NCBI GenBank assembly: GCA_039810485.1
Contig: JBDHXA010000001.1
Span: forward strand, 43,861-107,860
Direction: 5' to 3'
DNA from: JADZAA01 sp039810485
GTDB lineage: Bacteria > Bacteroidota > Ignavibacteria > Kapaibacteriales > UBA961
Length of the DNA stretch: 64,000 bases
Below are positions 18,930 through 28,186 of this stretch, one piece after another. A model generated the notes under the pieces. The model was not told where the DNA came from, searched no databases, and was given only the letters and a program-made list of their open reading frames with translations. Within the stretch, counting starts at the first letter, position 1. Each line of letters begins with the position of its first letter. The position numbers were made by a program, and so were the translations under genes.

Positions 18930-20105
18930 GTTGTTTATTGTCGCTTGCAACAATTTCTACTAAATGGAATATTCTTCTTGCGGCTCTCTTCAATGTGAAA
19001 ACGCACTATGACACGATAGACATGCCGAAGGAATTATGACTGTAGCCAAACGATTTGCCATTGCGCTAAAATACCTATATCGGCAATAGATTAAGGAATG
19101 GATCTGTTGCCAAATGATGTTGTCTGTTGATGGAATCTAAAAAAATCGGTTAAACAACGCAATTTTATATTTCTTGGCATGAGAAATACTATTAACATTA
19201 TGATCCAGATGACAGAGATTCTGCATGCGCTCTTTGATGATTATTCTGCAATGCTATGTCGTCTTTGCTATTTCTTTGTTATAAAATTCGTTCATGAGCG
19301 TTGCTCAATCGCGAAAATGTGCACATTGTCTGAATCGGAGAGATTCTCGAAAAATATGCGAAGTGTTTGTTGAATATTCTGGTAGCGCGAGCGGAGAGCT
19401 GTATTGTTTTCAAAGAGTTAGCTGTTTATGCGAAAGTGCTGATCATTGACTTGTACACCATGACCTGCTTGCGCACACCCGATTAAAAAATTGCTCCAAT
19501 CAGATCTTCGATTGTGCGTTCTAATTGCTCAACTATGCGTTTGTACAGAAAGCAATTAGGCAGATTACCTTGGCAGAGAATCGTTCATATTGAACAAGTC
19601 GAGCGCGAATCGCGGGAGCGGGTCAAATTGACAGAGTTCAAAGAGTTGCGAATCGTTGCAATTGTCGATCTCATTCAGAAGCGTTATTCCTTATATTATG
19701 CGAACCGGATAATTTGGGACTCAGGTTGAATTATGAAATAAGGTGCCAAAGAGCACGTCATCAAAGGCATTTAACAGATGTGCTCGGAAGATATTGTGCC
19801 AGTATTAGGTGTCGCTAATGATTTTGCATTAGTTTCCTTGAAGCATTGAAGAACATTAGTAAAAATGTTAATTTGCGGATGAGAGCTAGATTTTCTGAAC
19901 ATAATAAACACACGCTAAGTAGTTGCAATACATAGCGAATGTAATAAAAGCAAGCTTGATTTGCAGCCATATGTATCAATAGGCTTTATTGTATTTTTCT
20001 GTTTGCTTGAAAACAATTGCAATATTGCAAATATACACCGAAATAACAATGTTTTTTTACCCGGCTTTTTGGAGATGACACTATAATTACAAATTAAATT
20101 GTACG
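18930..20105. other. Gene-free stretch of about 1.2 kb
   Basis: No recognisable gene is seen on either strand. Short open frames exist (for example plus-strand 19514-19729, no ATG at its front, 71 codons) but match nothing I know and show no clear start signals. The 19.4-19.7 kb part has less AT bias than the rest and could be a decayed gene. A perfect 14-bp palindrome, ttgcaatattgcaa, lies at 20017-20030, upstream of the phosphatase gene, and could be an operator. No tRNA or known structured RNA was found. Confidence 0.5.
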
Positions 20106-21743
20106 ATGAATAAGAGTTTTTTTACAGCTGCATTTATTCTGCTTGTTTTTTTTAGCTCCACAGCTAAACCGCGCTTAGCTGTAGTTATTTCTTTTGATCA
20201 GATGCGAGGAGATTACACAGAGCGTTGGAATAAAAATTTTGGCAACGGAGGATTTAACCTCTTGGTGAATAATGGTGCTTACTTTGCACAAACCTACTTT
20301 TCTCATGCAAATAATACAACAGGTCCAGGACATTCTATTCTTCTGACAGGTTGTAATCCAGCGAAAACAGGAATAACCGGAAATGATTTTATTGACAGTG
20401 TTTGCAATTGTTTACGCTATTGTGCAGCCGATGACACATCCAGAATTTATGGCGTGGAAAGTCCCATAGGAAGATCGCCGCATCTGCTTGCGGTTCCAAC
20501 TCTTGGCGATGCATTGGCCGCTGAATTTCCTAAAAGCAAGACAGTTGCAGTTTCGCTAAAAGACCGTGCTGCAATTCTTATGGCGGGACGCAAGGCAAAA
20601 ACAGTATTGTGGTTCGATCAAGATGTGGCAGGTTTTACAACTTCTACATATTATATAAAACCAAAATGGCTTGATTCATTTAATCGGCGTTATAATTGCA
20701 AGCGTTTTGCTGGTTGGCAATGGCAGACAGAATTGCCAGATGGCGCAAGTGATAATGTTGATTATGAAGCAATATTTCCTGGAGGAGAAAAGTTATTTCC
20801 GCATGTCATACCAAATGACAAGCGTGATAAGAATTATATAAGCGCCTTTTTACACACGCCCAAATCTATTGAATTGCTGTTTGATGCTGCAAAGGCGGCT
20901 ATGATTGAAGAAAAGTTGGGAGAGGATGCTCAGCCTGATTTGCTATGCATTAGCGTCTCAACAACTGATTTTATCGGACATTTATTTGGTCCCGATAGCC
21001 GTGAAATAGAAGAACTATATGTGCATTGCGATCGGATGCTTGCTGAATTTATTCAGTTTTTGGACAAACGAATTGGAAGAAATGATTACATATTGGTTGT
21101 ATCTTCCGATCACGGTGTGGCACCATTCCCAGAGATAGTCCAACAATTTGGAAAACCTCCTATTGATGCAGGGCGAATTGCTTATGATGCGCCAGTAAAA
21201 GCCATAAAGAATCATTTTGACGCATTATACGGTCAGCGCAGTAATGGCGCACAATGGGTGAAATATTTTGATCCGCCAACAATATTTATCAATGAAGAGG
21301 CAATGGAGTCCGCCGGAGGCGACCTTGCAGAAGGTGCAATTGAAGCAGTGAAAGCAGTTAAGAATATTCCCGGAATTGCTTATGCTGCAACAGTAGATGA
21401 TATTATGAGCGGAAAAACACCAGAAGGATGGAATGATGAATATACTCGTCTTACACGCAACGATCTATATCCCGGGCGTTCCGGTCAAGTAATTATCTAT
21501 CCCAAACAATATTGGCTATATGGCAGCGGATACACTTCGCATGGCACTTTCTATGACTATGATCGTTTCGTGCCGATGATATTTTTTGGCGGAGGCATAA
21601 TTCAACAACGCATAGAAAAGATAGCTGATCCGGCTGATATTGCACCTACTCTTGCTTCTATACTTGGTGTGTCTATCCGAAATGCAGATGGAATAGCGCG
21701 CAATGAGATATACAAAATAGAAAAGACAAAGAGTAAAAAATAA
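20106..21743 (+). CDS. PafA-like alkaline phosphatase family protein
   Basis: A 545-residue exported hydrolase of the alkaline phosphatase superfamily. Residues 1-20 form a signal peptide. The metal-binding VISFDQMRGDY (D31) and the nucleophile region NNTTGPGHS (T71/T72 at the active site) resemble the calcium- or zinc-dependent PafA phosphatases of Bacteroidota. Later metal ligands are visible in STTDFIGH and SSDHGV and in the C-terminal SGYTSHGT. It should release phosphate from organic monoesters in the periplasm, though phosphodiesterase activity is possible in this superfamily. It stands alone on the plus strand and converges with the sensor kinase gene 22 bp away. No Pho-type regulatory box could be identified. 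Confidence 0.9.
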   Translation: MNKSFFTAAFILLVFFSSTAKPRLAVVISFDQMRGDYTERWNKNFGNGGFNLLVNNGAYFAQTYFSHANNTTGPGHSILLTGCNPAKTGITGNDFIDSVCNCLRYCAADDTSRIYGVESPIGRSPHLLAVPTLGDALAAEFPKSKTVAVSLKDRAAILMAGRKAKTVLWFDQDVAGFTTSTYYIKPKWLDSFNRRYNCKRFAGWQWQTELPDGASDNVDYEAIFPGGEKLFPHVIPNDKRDKNYISAFLHTPKSIELLFDAAKAAMIEEKLGEDAQPDLLCISVSTTDFIGHLFGPDSREIEELYVHCDRMLAEFIQFLDKRIGRNDYILVVSSDHGVAPFPEIVQQFGKPPIDAGRIAYDAPVKAIKNHFDALYGQRSNGAQWVKYFDPPTIFINEEAMESAGGDLAEGAIEAVKAVKNIPGIAYAATVDDIMSGKTPEGWNDEYTRLTRNDLYPGRSGQVIIYPKQYWLYGSGYTSHGTFYDYDRFVPMIFFGGGIIQQRIEKIADPADIAPTLASILGVSIRNADGIARNEIYKIEKTKSKK

Positions 21744-21765
21744 AATGACAATAATGACGAATTAC

Positions 21766-22860
21766 TCAGATAGGTGCCATATGAAAAGAAACTTGTATAG
21801 ATACAATTCCCGGCGAGAAGTTGTTAATTGTAAAAGAGCCGTGATATATTTTCATTAATTGGCGAATAATTGCAATGCCTAGTCCTGAACCAGACTGTTC
21901 GTTTTTATCTCTGTCTATTTGCATATACGCTCCTAATTGGGAAATATGCTCTAGTGCCATGTCGCTATAATTTGTGATTGTCAGAATAAAAGAATTGTCT
22001 TTTTTAGCAGATTGAATAGTTATAGGTGTGTTCGATTGTGAAAACTTTAAAGCATTATCTATCAGTTCGCTTATTATTTTAGAGAAATGCTCGGCAGAAA
22101 TACAAATAAGAGCATCTTCTACTTCGCAGACAATATCTTTTGATCGTCCATTTTTCACAGATTGCATTGCGGCAATAGCGCATATTGTTTCACTTAAGTC
22201 TGAAATAAATATTCTCTCGTATTTAGATAATGCCTCTGTAGAGGAAATTATTGTTTCAAGCTGAGCATAATAGATGTAATTCTCAATTTGATGGTTCAAG
22301 GCATTTGCAGATTCGAAAATAAAACTACTCATTTCTTGAATCTCGTCAGTATTGAGCGAAGACGCTTCTTCCGCAAGGATTTTAGAAAATCCCAAAATAC
22401 CTATTAATGGAGTGCGGAGCTCATGTGGCACTGCCTTGCTGATATTATGCTGTAAATTCTGAATACGGGATTCGACTGATGAAACCATAGTATTTTTACG
22501 CGAGAGACGAGAAGATACCGCTTGCTGTAAGTCAATAAGATTAAATGGCTTGGTAATATAGTCGTCAGCACCGAGCTGCATTCCTTCGCGCAACTCGCTC
22601 ATTTTCGCATGAGCTGTTAAAAATATAAATGGAATAGCTGATGTTGCATGGTCATTACGTAAAGCCGACAAAACGCCATAACCGTCAAGTTCCGGCATGT
22701 TTATATCACAAATAACCAAATCGGGAATCACTTCTTTTGCTATCTCAAGTCCTTTCCTGCCATTATCAGCAGTAACAACTCGATAACCTTCCATATCAAG
22801 ATATTCCTCTATATTTAAGCGCACAAATTCCTCGTCTTCGATTACCAATATTGTTTGCAT
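21766..22860 (-). CDS. Response receiver-histidine kinase hybrid (REC-HisKA-HATPase)
   Basis: About 364 residues. An N-terminal receiver domain (1 to about 120) has the acidic pair in VIEDEE and the phospho-accepting aspartate in LVICDINMPELDG. A histidine kinase follows, with its H-box AVPHELRTPL near residue 140, the N-box ELIDNALKFS and G-box GSGLGIAII. There is no membrane segment or DNA-binding domain, so it is a soluble relay protein that probably receives phosphate or a signal from another kinase. The open frame extends to a TTG at 22908, but the ATG at 22860 gives the family N-terminus QTILVIEDEE. A good -7 element (TATATTTG, minus strand, 22906-22913) lies upstream. Its partner is not encoded nearby. 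Confidence 0.88.
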   Translation of the reverse strand: MQTILVIEDEEFVRLNIEEYLDMEGYRVVTADNGRKGLEIAKEVIPDLVICDINMPELDGYGVLSALRNDHATSAIPFIFLTAHAKMSELREGMQLGADDYITKPFNLIDLQQAVSSRLSRKNTMVSSVESRIQNLQHNISKAVPHELRTPLIGILGFSKILAEEASSLNTDEIQEMSSFIFESANALNHQIENYIYYAQLETIISSTEALSKYERIFISDLSETICAIAAMQSVKNGRSKDIVCEVEDALICISAEHFSKIISELIDNALKFSQSNTPITIQSAKKDNSFILTITNYSDMALEHISQLGAYMQIDRDKNEQSGSGLGIAIIRQLMKIYHGSFTINNFSPGIVSIQVSFHMAPI

Positions 22861-23356
22861 AATGCAATGAATTGTTTTAGGATTATTTTGATGATTATTA
22901 AGTTGCAAATATATTGTTTGTTATGAGATGCATAAGAAATATATATATACTATTCAAGCCCTGATTTTCTGTTAAACAGCATAGTCATAGTTATATCAAT
23001 TTATGAGATGAAATACTCTGAAAGAAAATTACAGTGTATTTAGAATATTATATAGTTAAGAACATTTTTTTACGATTCAAAACAAATCAGATATTAAATT
23101 TCTATTTGGTTGATTTGCAGGTTATTAGGAAGTGTCGACGGTCTTTGAAATTATTTGTTGTTATAATTTAAGCATTGGGAAAACTGTTTTACACTTAATT
23201 ATAAACAACGCTCGAGAAGCAAGGAAATGAATTTGACTTGGCCGGAGTTATTTTCGGTATATTACATTATCTTGTAAATGATGGATGAAATGTTTGTTTT
23301 AATCGAAAATTATTATTTATTAAAGATACTTCGAGAGCAAAACAAACAAATTAAAG
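22861..23356. other. AT-rich intergenic stretch of about 500 bp
   Basis: No gene or structured RNA is recognisable. The left end holds a likely minus-strand -7 promoter element for the sensor kinase (TATATTTG at 22906-22913) with a poor match at -33. The right end holds the region after the STAS gene stop; no convincing terminator was seen there. Confidence 0.5.
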
Positions 23357-23695
23357 CTATTTGTCAGATATTGCTGATTCTATTGTTGGGAAAACTGTGA
23401 AAATAGTGTTAAGACGAGTAATTTCAAGCTGCTTAAGAACGCGATCTGGCACAGAAGCCAAGACGAAAGCTCCGCCTATTTTTTTTAGCAAAGTCAAGCC
23501 TTGTACTAACATTCCTAATCCGCTGCTGTTAATAAGCTCAACATTCGTTAGATTAATTACGATGCGTCGAATGTCTTGAGCCGCAAGAACGTTTATATGT
23601 GATGAAAATTCGAGAGCATCTGCGCCGCCTATCACATTTCTTTCAAGGTTGATGACGGCGCAATTGCCTATTATTTGTGTTTCGAAGACGTTCAT
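23357..23695 (-). CDS. STAS-domain anti-sigma factor antagonist
   Basis: A 112-residue single STAS domain like SpoIIAA/RsbV. The conserved loop with the phosphorylatable serine appears as INSSGLGML (about residues 55-63), after the VINL strand, and the C-terminal helix follows. Such proteins bind an anti-sigma factor or act in partner-switching, and are switched off by phosphorylation of the serine. The gene starts 17 bp after secF and is probably in the secD-secF transcript, which is an unusual place for it. No serine kinase (RsbW-like) or sigma factor is nearby, so its partner is unknown. Confidence 0.88.
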   Translation of the reverse strand: MNVFETQIIGNCAVINLERNVIGGADALEFSSHINVLAAQDIRRIVINLTNVELINSSGLGMLVQGLTLLKKIGGAFVLASVPDRVLKQLEITRLNTIFTVFPTIESAISDK

Positions 23696-23712
23696 CTTAA
23701 TTTAAAAAAGTA

Positions 23713-24693
23713 TTAAGCTCTTTGCGGTTTTAGCTGCTTTGAGGCCGATTTATCCGAAGATTTTCCTTTGCCTTCAACATCAACTTTCTGAACATGATGC
23801 ATATACCAAATAACAAAAGCGCTTGCAATATAAATTGATGAATATGTGCCGGTTATGATGCCGATAAGCATGGTAAATGAAAACCCTTGAAGAACTTCGC
23901 CGCCAGCAATAACAATCGTTAGCAATACAAGCACAACTGTCATAACCGTATTAACCGTTCTGCTGAGTGTCTCGTTAATGCTAAGATTCATAAGCTGCAC
24001 TAAACTAATGCCCTTATGCTTGTCGAGATTTTCGCGGATGCGGTCAAAAATAATAACAGTATCATTTACGGAAAAACCAATGACTGTAAGAAATGCCGCA
24101 AGCATTGCCTGATTGATTTCAATGTTGATAATGCCTAATTTACTGACTATTGTAACAAGGAAAAGAGTTACCAGCACATCATGGAGAAGCGCAATTGCAG
24201 CGCCTAAGCCATAAGTAAACTCGAATCGGAAAGCAAGATAAAGCATAATTGCAATTATGGCCAATCCAACAGCTAATAGCGCCTTATTGCGAAGTTCGCT
24301 TCCAACTTTAGGCCCGATTGTCTGTGACGAGCGAATTTCGATTGTTTCATTTGGCAATTCACTATGTAGTGCATTCTGAATTTTGACGGGTATTTCCTTT
24401 GTCTCAATGCCGTGAATGGTTGGAACTCTAATAAGCACTTCCTTCGGGTCGCTGATGGATTTGATTTCAGCCCCTTCAAATTGTGCTTTATCCATAGCGT
24501 GACGCACTAAAGCCACATCTACGTTTTCTGAGAACCTCATACGTGCTTCTGTGCCGCCTTCGAAGTCAATGCCCATACGCAAACCAAAGACAAAGGGAGC
24601 TAAAAGTCCGGCAATGTTTAAGGCAAGTGAAACCCATATAAAGATATATCGTTTGCCGAGAAAGTCAATATTCGTTTTTTTGAAAAGTTGCAT
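23713..24693 (-). CDS. secF: Protein translocase subunit SecF
   Basis: A 326-residue inner-membrane protein that, with SecD, uses the proton gradient to help release and pull secreted proteins on the periplasmic side. The opening GLRMGIDFEGGTE, the periplasmic loop and the six membrane segments of the RND fold are present, including the VIGFSVNDTVIIFDRIREN motif of the fourth segment. A basic tail ends the protein. It follows secD by 30 bp and precedes the STAS gene by 17 bp. Separate secD and secF genes, rather than a fusion, are seen here. Confidence 0.95.
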   Translation of the reverse strand: MQLFKKTNIDFLGKRYIFIWVSLALNIAGLLAPFVFGLRMGIDFEGGTEARMRFSENVDVALVRHAMDKAQFEGAEIKSISDPKEVLIRVPTIHGIETKEIPVKIQNALHSELPNETIEIRSSQTIGPKVGSELRNKALLAVGLAIIAIMLYLAFRFEFTYGLGAAIALLHDVLVTLFLVTIVSKLGIINIEINQAMLAAFLTVIGFSVNDTVIIFDRIRENLDKHKGISLVQLMNLSINETLSRTVNTVMTVVLVLLTIVIAGGEVLQGFSFTMLIGIITGTYSSIYIASAFVIWYMHHVQKVDVEGKGKSSDKSASKQLKPQRA

Positions 24694-24723
24694 GGTATTA
24701 TTCTATAAATTTATTAGTTGAGA

Positions 24724-26814
24724 TTATGCGTTTTTTGGTTGGCCGAAATTAAAAGTAGTTGCATTTTCGCCAACCATGAGGTCGAGCATTGCGCGTGAAA
24801 CAACAATAGCTGTAAATAAAGTAGTAAGAATGCCTACCATAAGCGTAAGCGCAAATCCCTGAATTGGTCCGGTTCCAAGATAATAGAGAATTAAGCCGGT
24901 AAGGAACGTTGTTACGTTAGAGTCAAGAATAGCAGTAAATGCCTTTTTGAAGCCCTCGTCTATTGAACCGCGAAGGGTTCGTCCGCGAGCTAACTCTTCT
25001 CGAATACGCTCATAAATAAGTATGTTTGCATCTACTGCCATGCCTATTGTAAGAATAATGCCGGCTATTCCAGGAAGCGTTAGTGTACCGCCGCCGGGTA
25101 TAATGCTTGGCGTGAGAATCGTAAGAATTAATGCTACGTTTACAAAAACTGCAAAGTTGGCAATTAGCCCTGCTTTTGAATAATATATCATCATAAAAAG
25201 AAGGACTAATGCAAAAGCAATTGCGCTGGCAATGAGTCCGCTTTGGATTGAGTCAGAGCCAAGCGATGGACCGACAACTTGCTCTTCGACGATTTTTACC
25301 GGAGCTTTTAACGCTCCTGCTTTCAAGATAATTTGAAGCAGCTTTGCTTCTTCGGCATTTTGCATACCAGTTATAGTTGAAGTGCCGTTGGGAATCTTGT
25401 TTTGCACAACTGGCGCAGAATATACCTGATCGTCAAGAACGATTGCAATGCGTTTTTTGATGTTAGCGCCCGTAATTTGAGCCCATTTCTCAGCGCCGTC
25501 AGAATTCATTTCCATCATGACTACTGGTTCGTTAGTCATAGGGTCGAAAGTATTTACTGCGTTGGTTACAGCATCGCCGGTTAATTCTGGGTCGCGTTTG
25601 AGCGAGTATAATTCATAGACAGGATCAAGAGCACCTTTTTCGGATATTTCTTTTGCGCCGCGCACTAATTCATAATCAGCAGGCAGTAATTTTTTAATAT
25701 CAGAACGATTAAGATATTTTACAAGCTGATCATAAGTGGATTTGGAAACATGAAAAAGGTATTCGCCATCCGGGAAACTGCCGGTTATGTACAGACCGTC
25801 AGCTGGCTGCGGTCTTGCCTTTTCATTTTCTATAAAATAAGTGGCAACTAACGACGAGAAAGGATGATCGTGGCGATAGCGCTTCTGAGCTTCTTCCTTT
25901 GAAAGTCCTGCATAAGGATCTTTTATGCTGTCTTTGGCAGAGGCATGATTGGTAGAATCCTTTTTAACCGAATCTGCTGATGCAACTTTAGCACTGTCTT
26001 TTGCTGTAGATTCGGCGGCAGTTTTTGAGGCAGCTGTTGTGTCGTGCTTTGCTGTGTCGGCAGTTTCTTTTTGTGTTGTATTCTGGCGTGAAAGATATTT
26101 GTCAATAGCAAGAAAAGAGCGTGGTATTTCTTGATTGTTCCGCAAGAGCTTGAACTCTAATCGCGCCTGTCCTCCGAGAAGTTTGCGCATTTCCTCAGAA
26201 TCTTTAACGCCCGGAAGCTCAACAACGATGCGTCGAGCGCCTTGTTTTGTAATACTTGGCTCGCTTAATCCGAACTTGTCAACTCTTTGACGAATAACTT
26301 CTTTAGCTTGGTCTACAGCACTGTTGATATCCGCTTGCAACCGTTCGATAATTTTTGTGTCGGATGCCTCTTGATTGTCTCCGGTGTCGAAGTAGCTGAT
26401 AAGAGAGCGACCTTTTGGAGTAGCAATACTCTTGAAATTTCTTAAAAATACGTCAAGCACCGACTCGTCTGAATTGTCAGTTTCTTTTTTGGTTTTCTCG
26501 ATTACTTGCTCAAAAATTTCGTCACGACTTTCTCTCGGCACAGATTCTTCAATGAGCTTTAACACATCAACCTCCAGCATGACGTACATACCGCCGCGCA
26601 AATCCAGTCCAAGTTTTATGCGCTTGCTCATCGCATTACGCAAATCTTCGCCATATTCACTATTAAATTCAGCGATGCTGGCAGAGTCGTGTGAAGCTAT
26701 TATCTCGCTTTGTCTATGTTCTAGATTGTAAGCGCGATAGCTTGGGAAAAGAAGGATGCCTGCAATAAGAAGAGGCAGTGCAATTGTCAAAATTTTCCAA
26801 ATATTCCTTTTCAA
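24724..26814 (-). CDS. secD: Protein translocase subunit SecD with low-complexity insert
   Basis: A 696-residue inner-membrane partner of SecF. The GLDLRGGMY motif (about 69-77) begins the first periplasmic domain; the C-terminal RND half has the IVLTIGMAVDANILIYERIREE motif. Residues about 243-300 form an Ala/Ser/Thr/Lys/Asp-rich insert that is absent from the core family and is probably a disordered linker in the periplasmic domain. The start is a TTG at 26814 with a strong Shine-Dalgarno AAGGAG seven bases upstream, which decides the start; no ATG gives a comparable site. It leads the secD-secF-STAS run. Confidence 0.95.
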   Translation of the reverse strand: MKRNIWKILTIALPLLIAGILLFPSYRAYNLEHRQSEIIASHDSASIAEFNSEYGEDLRNAMSKRIKLGLDLRGGMYVMLEVDVLKLIEESVPRESRDEIFEQVIEKTKKETDNSDESVLDVFLRNFKSIATPKGRSLISYFDTGDNQEASDTKIIERLQADINSAVDQAKEVIRQRVDKFGLSEPSITKQGARRIVVELPGVKDSEEMRKLLGGQARLEFKLLRNNQEIPRSFLAIDKYLSRQNTTQKETADTAKHDTTAASKTAAESTAKDSAKVASADSVKKDSTNHASAKDSIKDPYAGLSKEEAQKRYRHDHPFSSLVATYFIENEKARPQPADGLYITGSFPDGEYLFHVSKSTYDQLVKYLNRSDIKKLLPADYELVRGAKEISEKGALDPVYELYSLKRDPELTGDAVTNAVNTFDPMTNEPVVMMEMNSDGAEKWAQITGANIKKRIAIVLDDQVYSAPVVQNKIPNGTSTITGMQNAEEAKLLQIILKAGALKAPVKIVEEQVVGPSLGSDSIQSGLIASAIAFALVLLFMMIYYSKAGLIANFAVFVNVALILTILTPSIIPGGGTLTLPGIAGIILTIGMAVDANILIYERIREELARGRTLRGSIDEGFKKAFTAILDSNVTTFLTGLILYYLGTGPIQGFALTLMVGILTTLFTAIVVSRAMLDLMVGENATTFNFGQPKNA

Positions 26815-26951
26815 AGAAGTTCTCCTTGCGAATTTTCGTCAGTAGTCAAGATGTTAGTTTCAAATAAGAAAGCGCGAAATTAGCAGACGCGCAGGTTTTT
26901 ACCAATTTTTTTTCTAATAGCAATTATAAATTGAGTTGCAACGCTGATCTG

Positions 26952-27977
26952 TTACAACAAAGGATTATCTAAATTATTAAAAGTTCCGCCAAAAACAAGA
27001 TCGTGAGATCTGGATAAAAAATCATGTGGAAATCCTAATTCTACAGAACTATATTCATTTAAACGATCGAGATGCTCAATTGAAAGATGAATATTCAAGC
27101 ATCCTAAATTTTCTTCTATTTGAGATTTGCTTCGTGCTCCAATTATTGGAGTTATTCTGCCTTTCTTGCTTCGCAACCATGACAATGCCACTTGCGAGGA
27201 CGAACAGCCAATTTGAGAAGCAATTTCAGCGACTTCATGAGCAATAGAAATGTTGCGATCCGCTAATCGAGCACTTCCCGGTTTCAGACGAACAGCTGAT
27301 TCTGGATGTCCTTTTAGATATTTTCCGGTTAATACTCCTGCGGCTAATGGTGCCCACGTGCACACAGTCATGTCGAATGATGCAGCCATAGGCAATAATT
27401 CGCGCTCTACGGTTCGTTGAACTAAACTATACTCTATTTGCAACCCAGCAAAACTTGTCCAGCCACGCAATTCTGCTATTGTATTTGCTTGAGACACAAT
27501 CCATGCAGGAGTGTCGGAAATTCCGATGCTTAGTATTTTCCCTTGACGAACTGCATCGTCAAGCGAACGCATTAGCTCTTGCGGGCGAGTCGTAAAATCC
27601 CAAGCATGCACCCAATACAAGTCAATATAATCAGTGCCGAGACGCTTTAAACTTGCATTCAGCGATTCATTCAAATTTTTCCGTCCATTTCCCGAAGCAT
27701 TCGGCTCTCCCCGTTTTGTAAAAAGAGTGAACTTAGTGCCTATGACAAAATGTTCTCGATCGGCTGATATAAATTCCCCAACAAACTTCTCGCTTAATCC
27801 ATTGGCATAGTAATTGGCAGTATCTATAAAATTACCGCCGGCATTGGCGTAAGCGTCAAATATTGCGCGGCTTTCATTTCTATCTGCGCCTAATTGCCAA
27901 TCATTTCCAAATGTCATTGTCCCAAGGCATAATTCCGATATACGAACTCCGGTTTTGCCTAATAAAGTATAGCGCAT
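26952..27977 (-). CDS. Aldo/keto reductase
   Basis: A 341-residue NADPH-dependent oxidoreductase of the aldo/keto reductase fold. The opening RYTLLGKTGVRISELCLGTM, FIDTANYYANGLSE with the catalytic Asp and Tyr, then the conserved Lys and His (YIDLYWVHAWD) are all present; the C-terminal cofactor site IGARSKSQIEENL is typical of the YakC/TAS subgroup. The natural substrate is not predictable. It sits alone on the minus strand, 40 bp after the tRNA-His terminator, and no operon partner is evident. Its own promoter is not obvious. Confidence 0.92.
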   Translation of the reverse strand: MRYTLLGKTGVRISELCLGTMTFGNDWQLGADRNESRAIFDAYANAGGNFIDTANYYANGLSEKFVGEFISADREHFVIGTKFTLFTKRGEPNASGNGRKNLNESLNASLKRLGTDYIDLYWVHAWDFTTRPQELMRSLDDAVRQGKILSIGISDTPAWIVSQANTIAELRGWTSFAGLQIEYSLVQRTVERELLPMAASFDMTVCTWAPLAAGVLTGKYLKGHPESAVRLKPGSARLADRNISIAHEVAEIASQIGCSSSQVALSWLRSKKGRITPIIGARSKSQIEENLGCLNIHLSIEHLDRLNEYSSVELGFPHDFLSRSHDLVFGGTFNNLDNPLL

Positions 27978-28016
27978 TTAGAAACTATGAGTTGCAATGA
28001 GGAAAATGTACAAAAC

Positions 28017-28050
28017 AAAAAAATGGCGTTGCCGCTTGAAAAGCAACACC
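28017..28050 (-). terminator. Rho-independent terminator after tRNA-His
   Basis: On the minus strand an 8-bp stem (ggtgttgc/gcaacgcc, one G-T pair) is followed by seven T bases (28017-28023). It lies nine bases beyond the tRNA-His 3' end and separates it from the aldo/keto reductase gene. Confidence 0.8.
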
Positions 28051-28058
28051 ACTAAGCG

Positions 28059-28132
28059 GGAGAGTGAAGGGGCTTGAACCCTCGACATCCAGAGCCACAA
28101 TCTGGCGCTCTACCAACTGAGCTACACCCTCC
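28059..28132 (-). tRNA. tRNA-His (anticodon GTG)
   Basis: The minus strand folds into a full cloverleaf: acceptor GAGGGTG/CACTCTC, D-arm with TAGCTCAGTTGGTAGAGC, anticodon stem CCAGA/TCTGG around loop TTGTGGC, and a T-arm with GTTCAAGC. The anticodon is GTG. The extra G at position -1 is encoded (28132) and pairs with C73 (28059), the identity feature of tRNA-His. CCA is not encoded. A near-perfect promoter precedes it and a terminator follows. Confidence 0.97.
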
Positions 28133-28149
28133 ATCAAAGAAACCGAATA

Positions 28150-28181
28150 CAAAATTAACTATTTAGCATGAAGAAATCAAA
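28150..28181 (-). promoter_or_regulatory. Promoter of tRNA-His
   Basis: On the minus strand TTTG (28178-28181) lies 20 bases before TAATTTTG (28150-28157), an exact match to TTTG-N20-TAnnTTTG. The predicted start is about 10 bases before the mature tRNA. Confidence 0.85.
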
Positions 28182-28186
28182 CATTA

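Noticed and set aside
19179..19729. Two short plus-strand ORFs in the gene-free stretch
   Set aside because: No family resemblance, weak start signals and no neighbours; treated as chance or decay.
25950..26110. Low-complexity block as a separate gene
   Set aside because: It is the in-frame insert of SecD; the frame is open across it.
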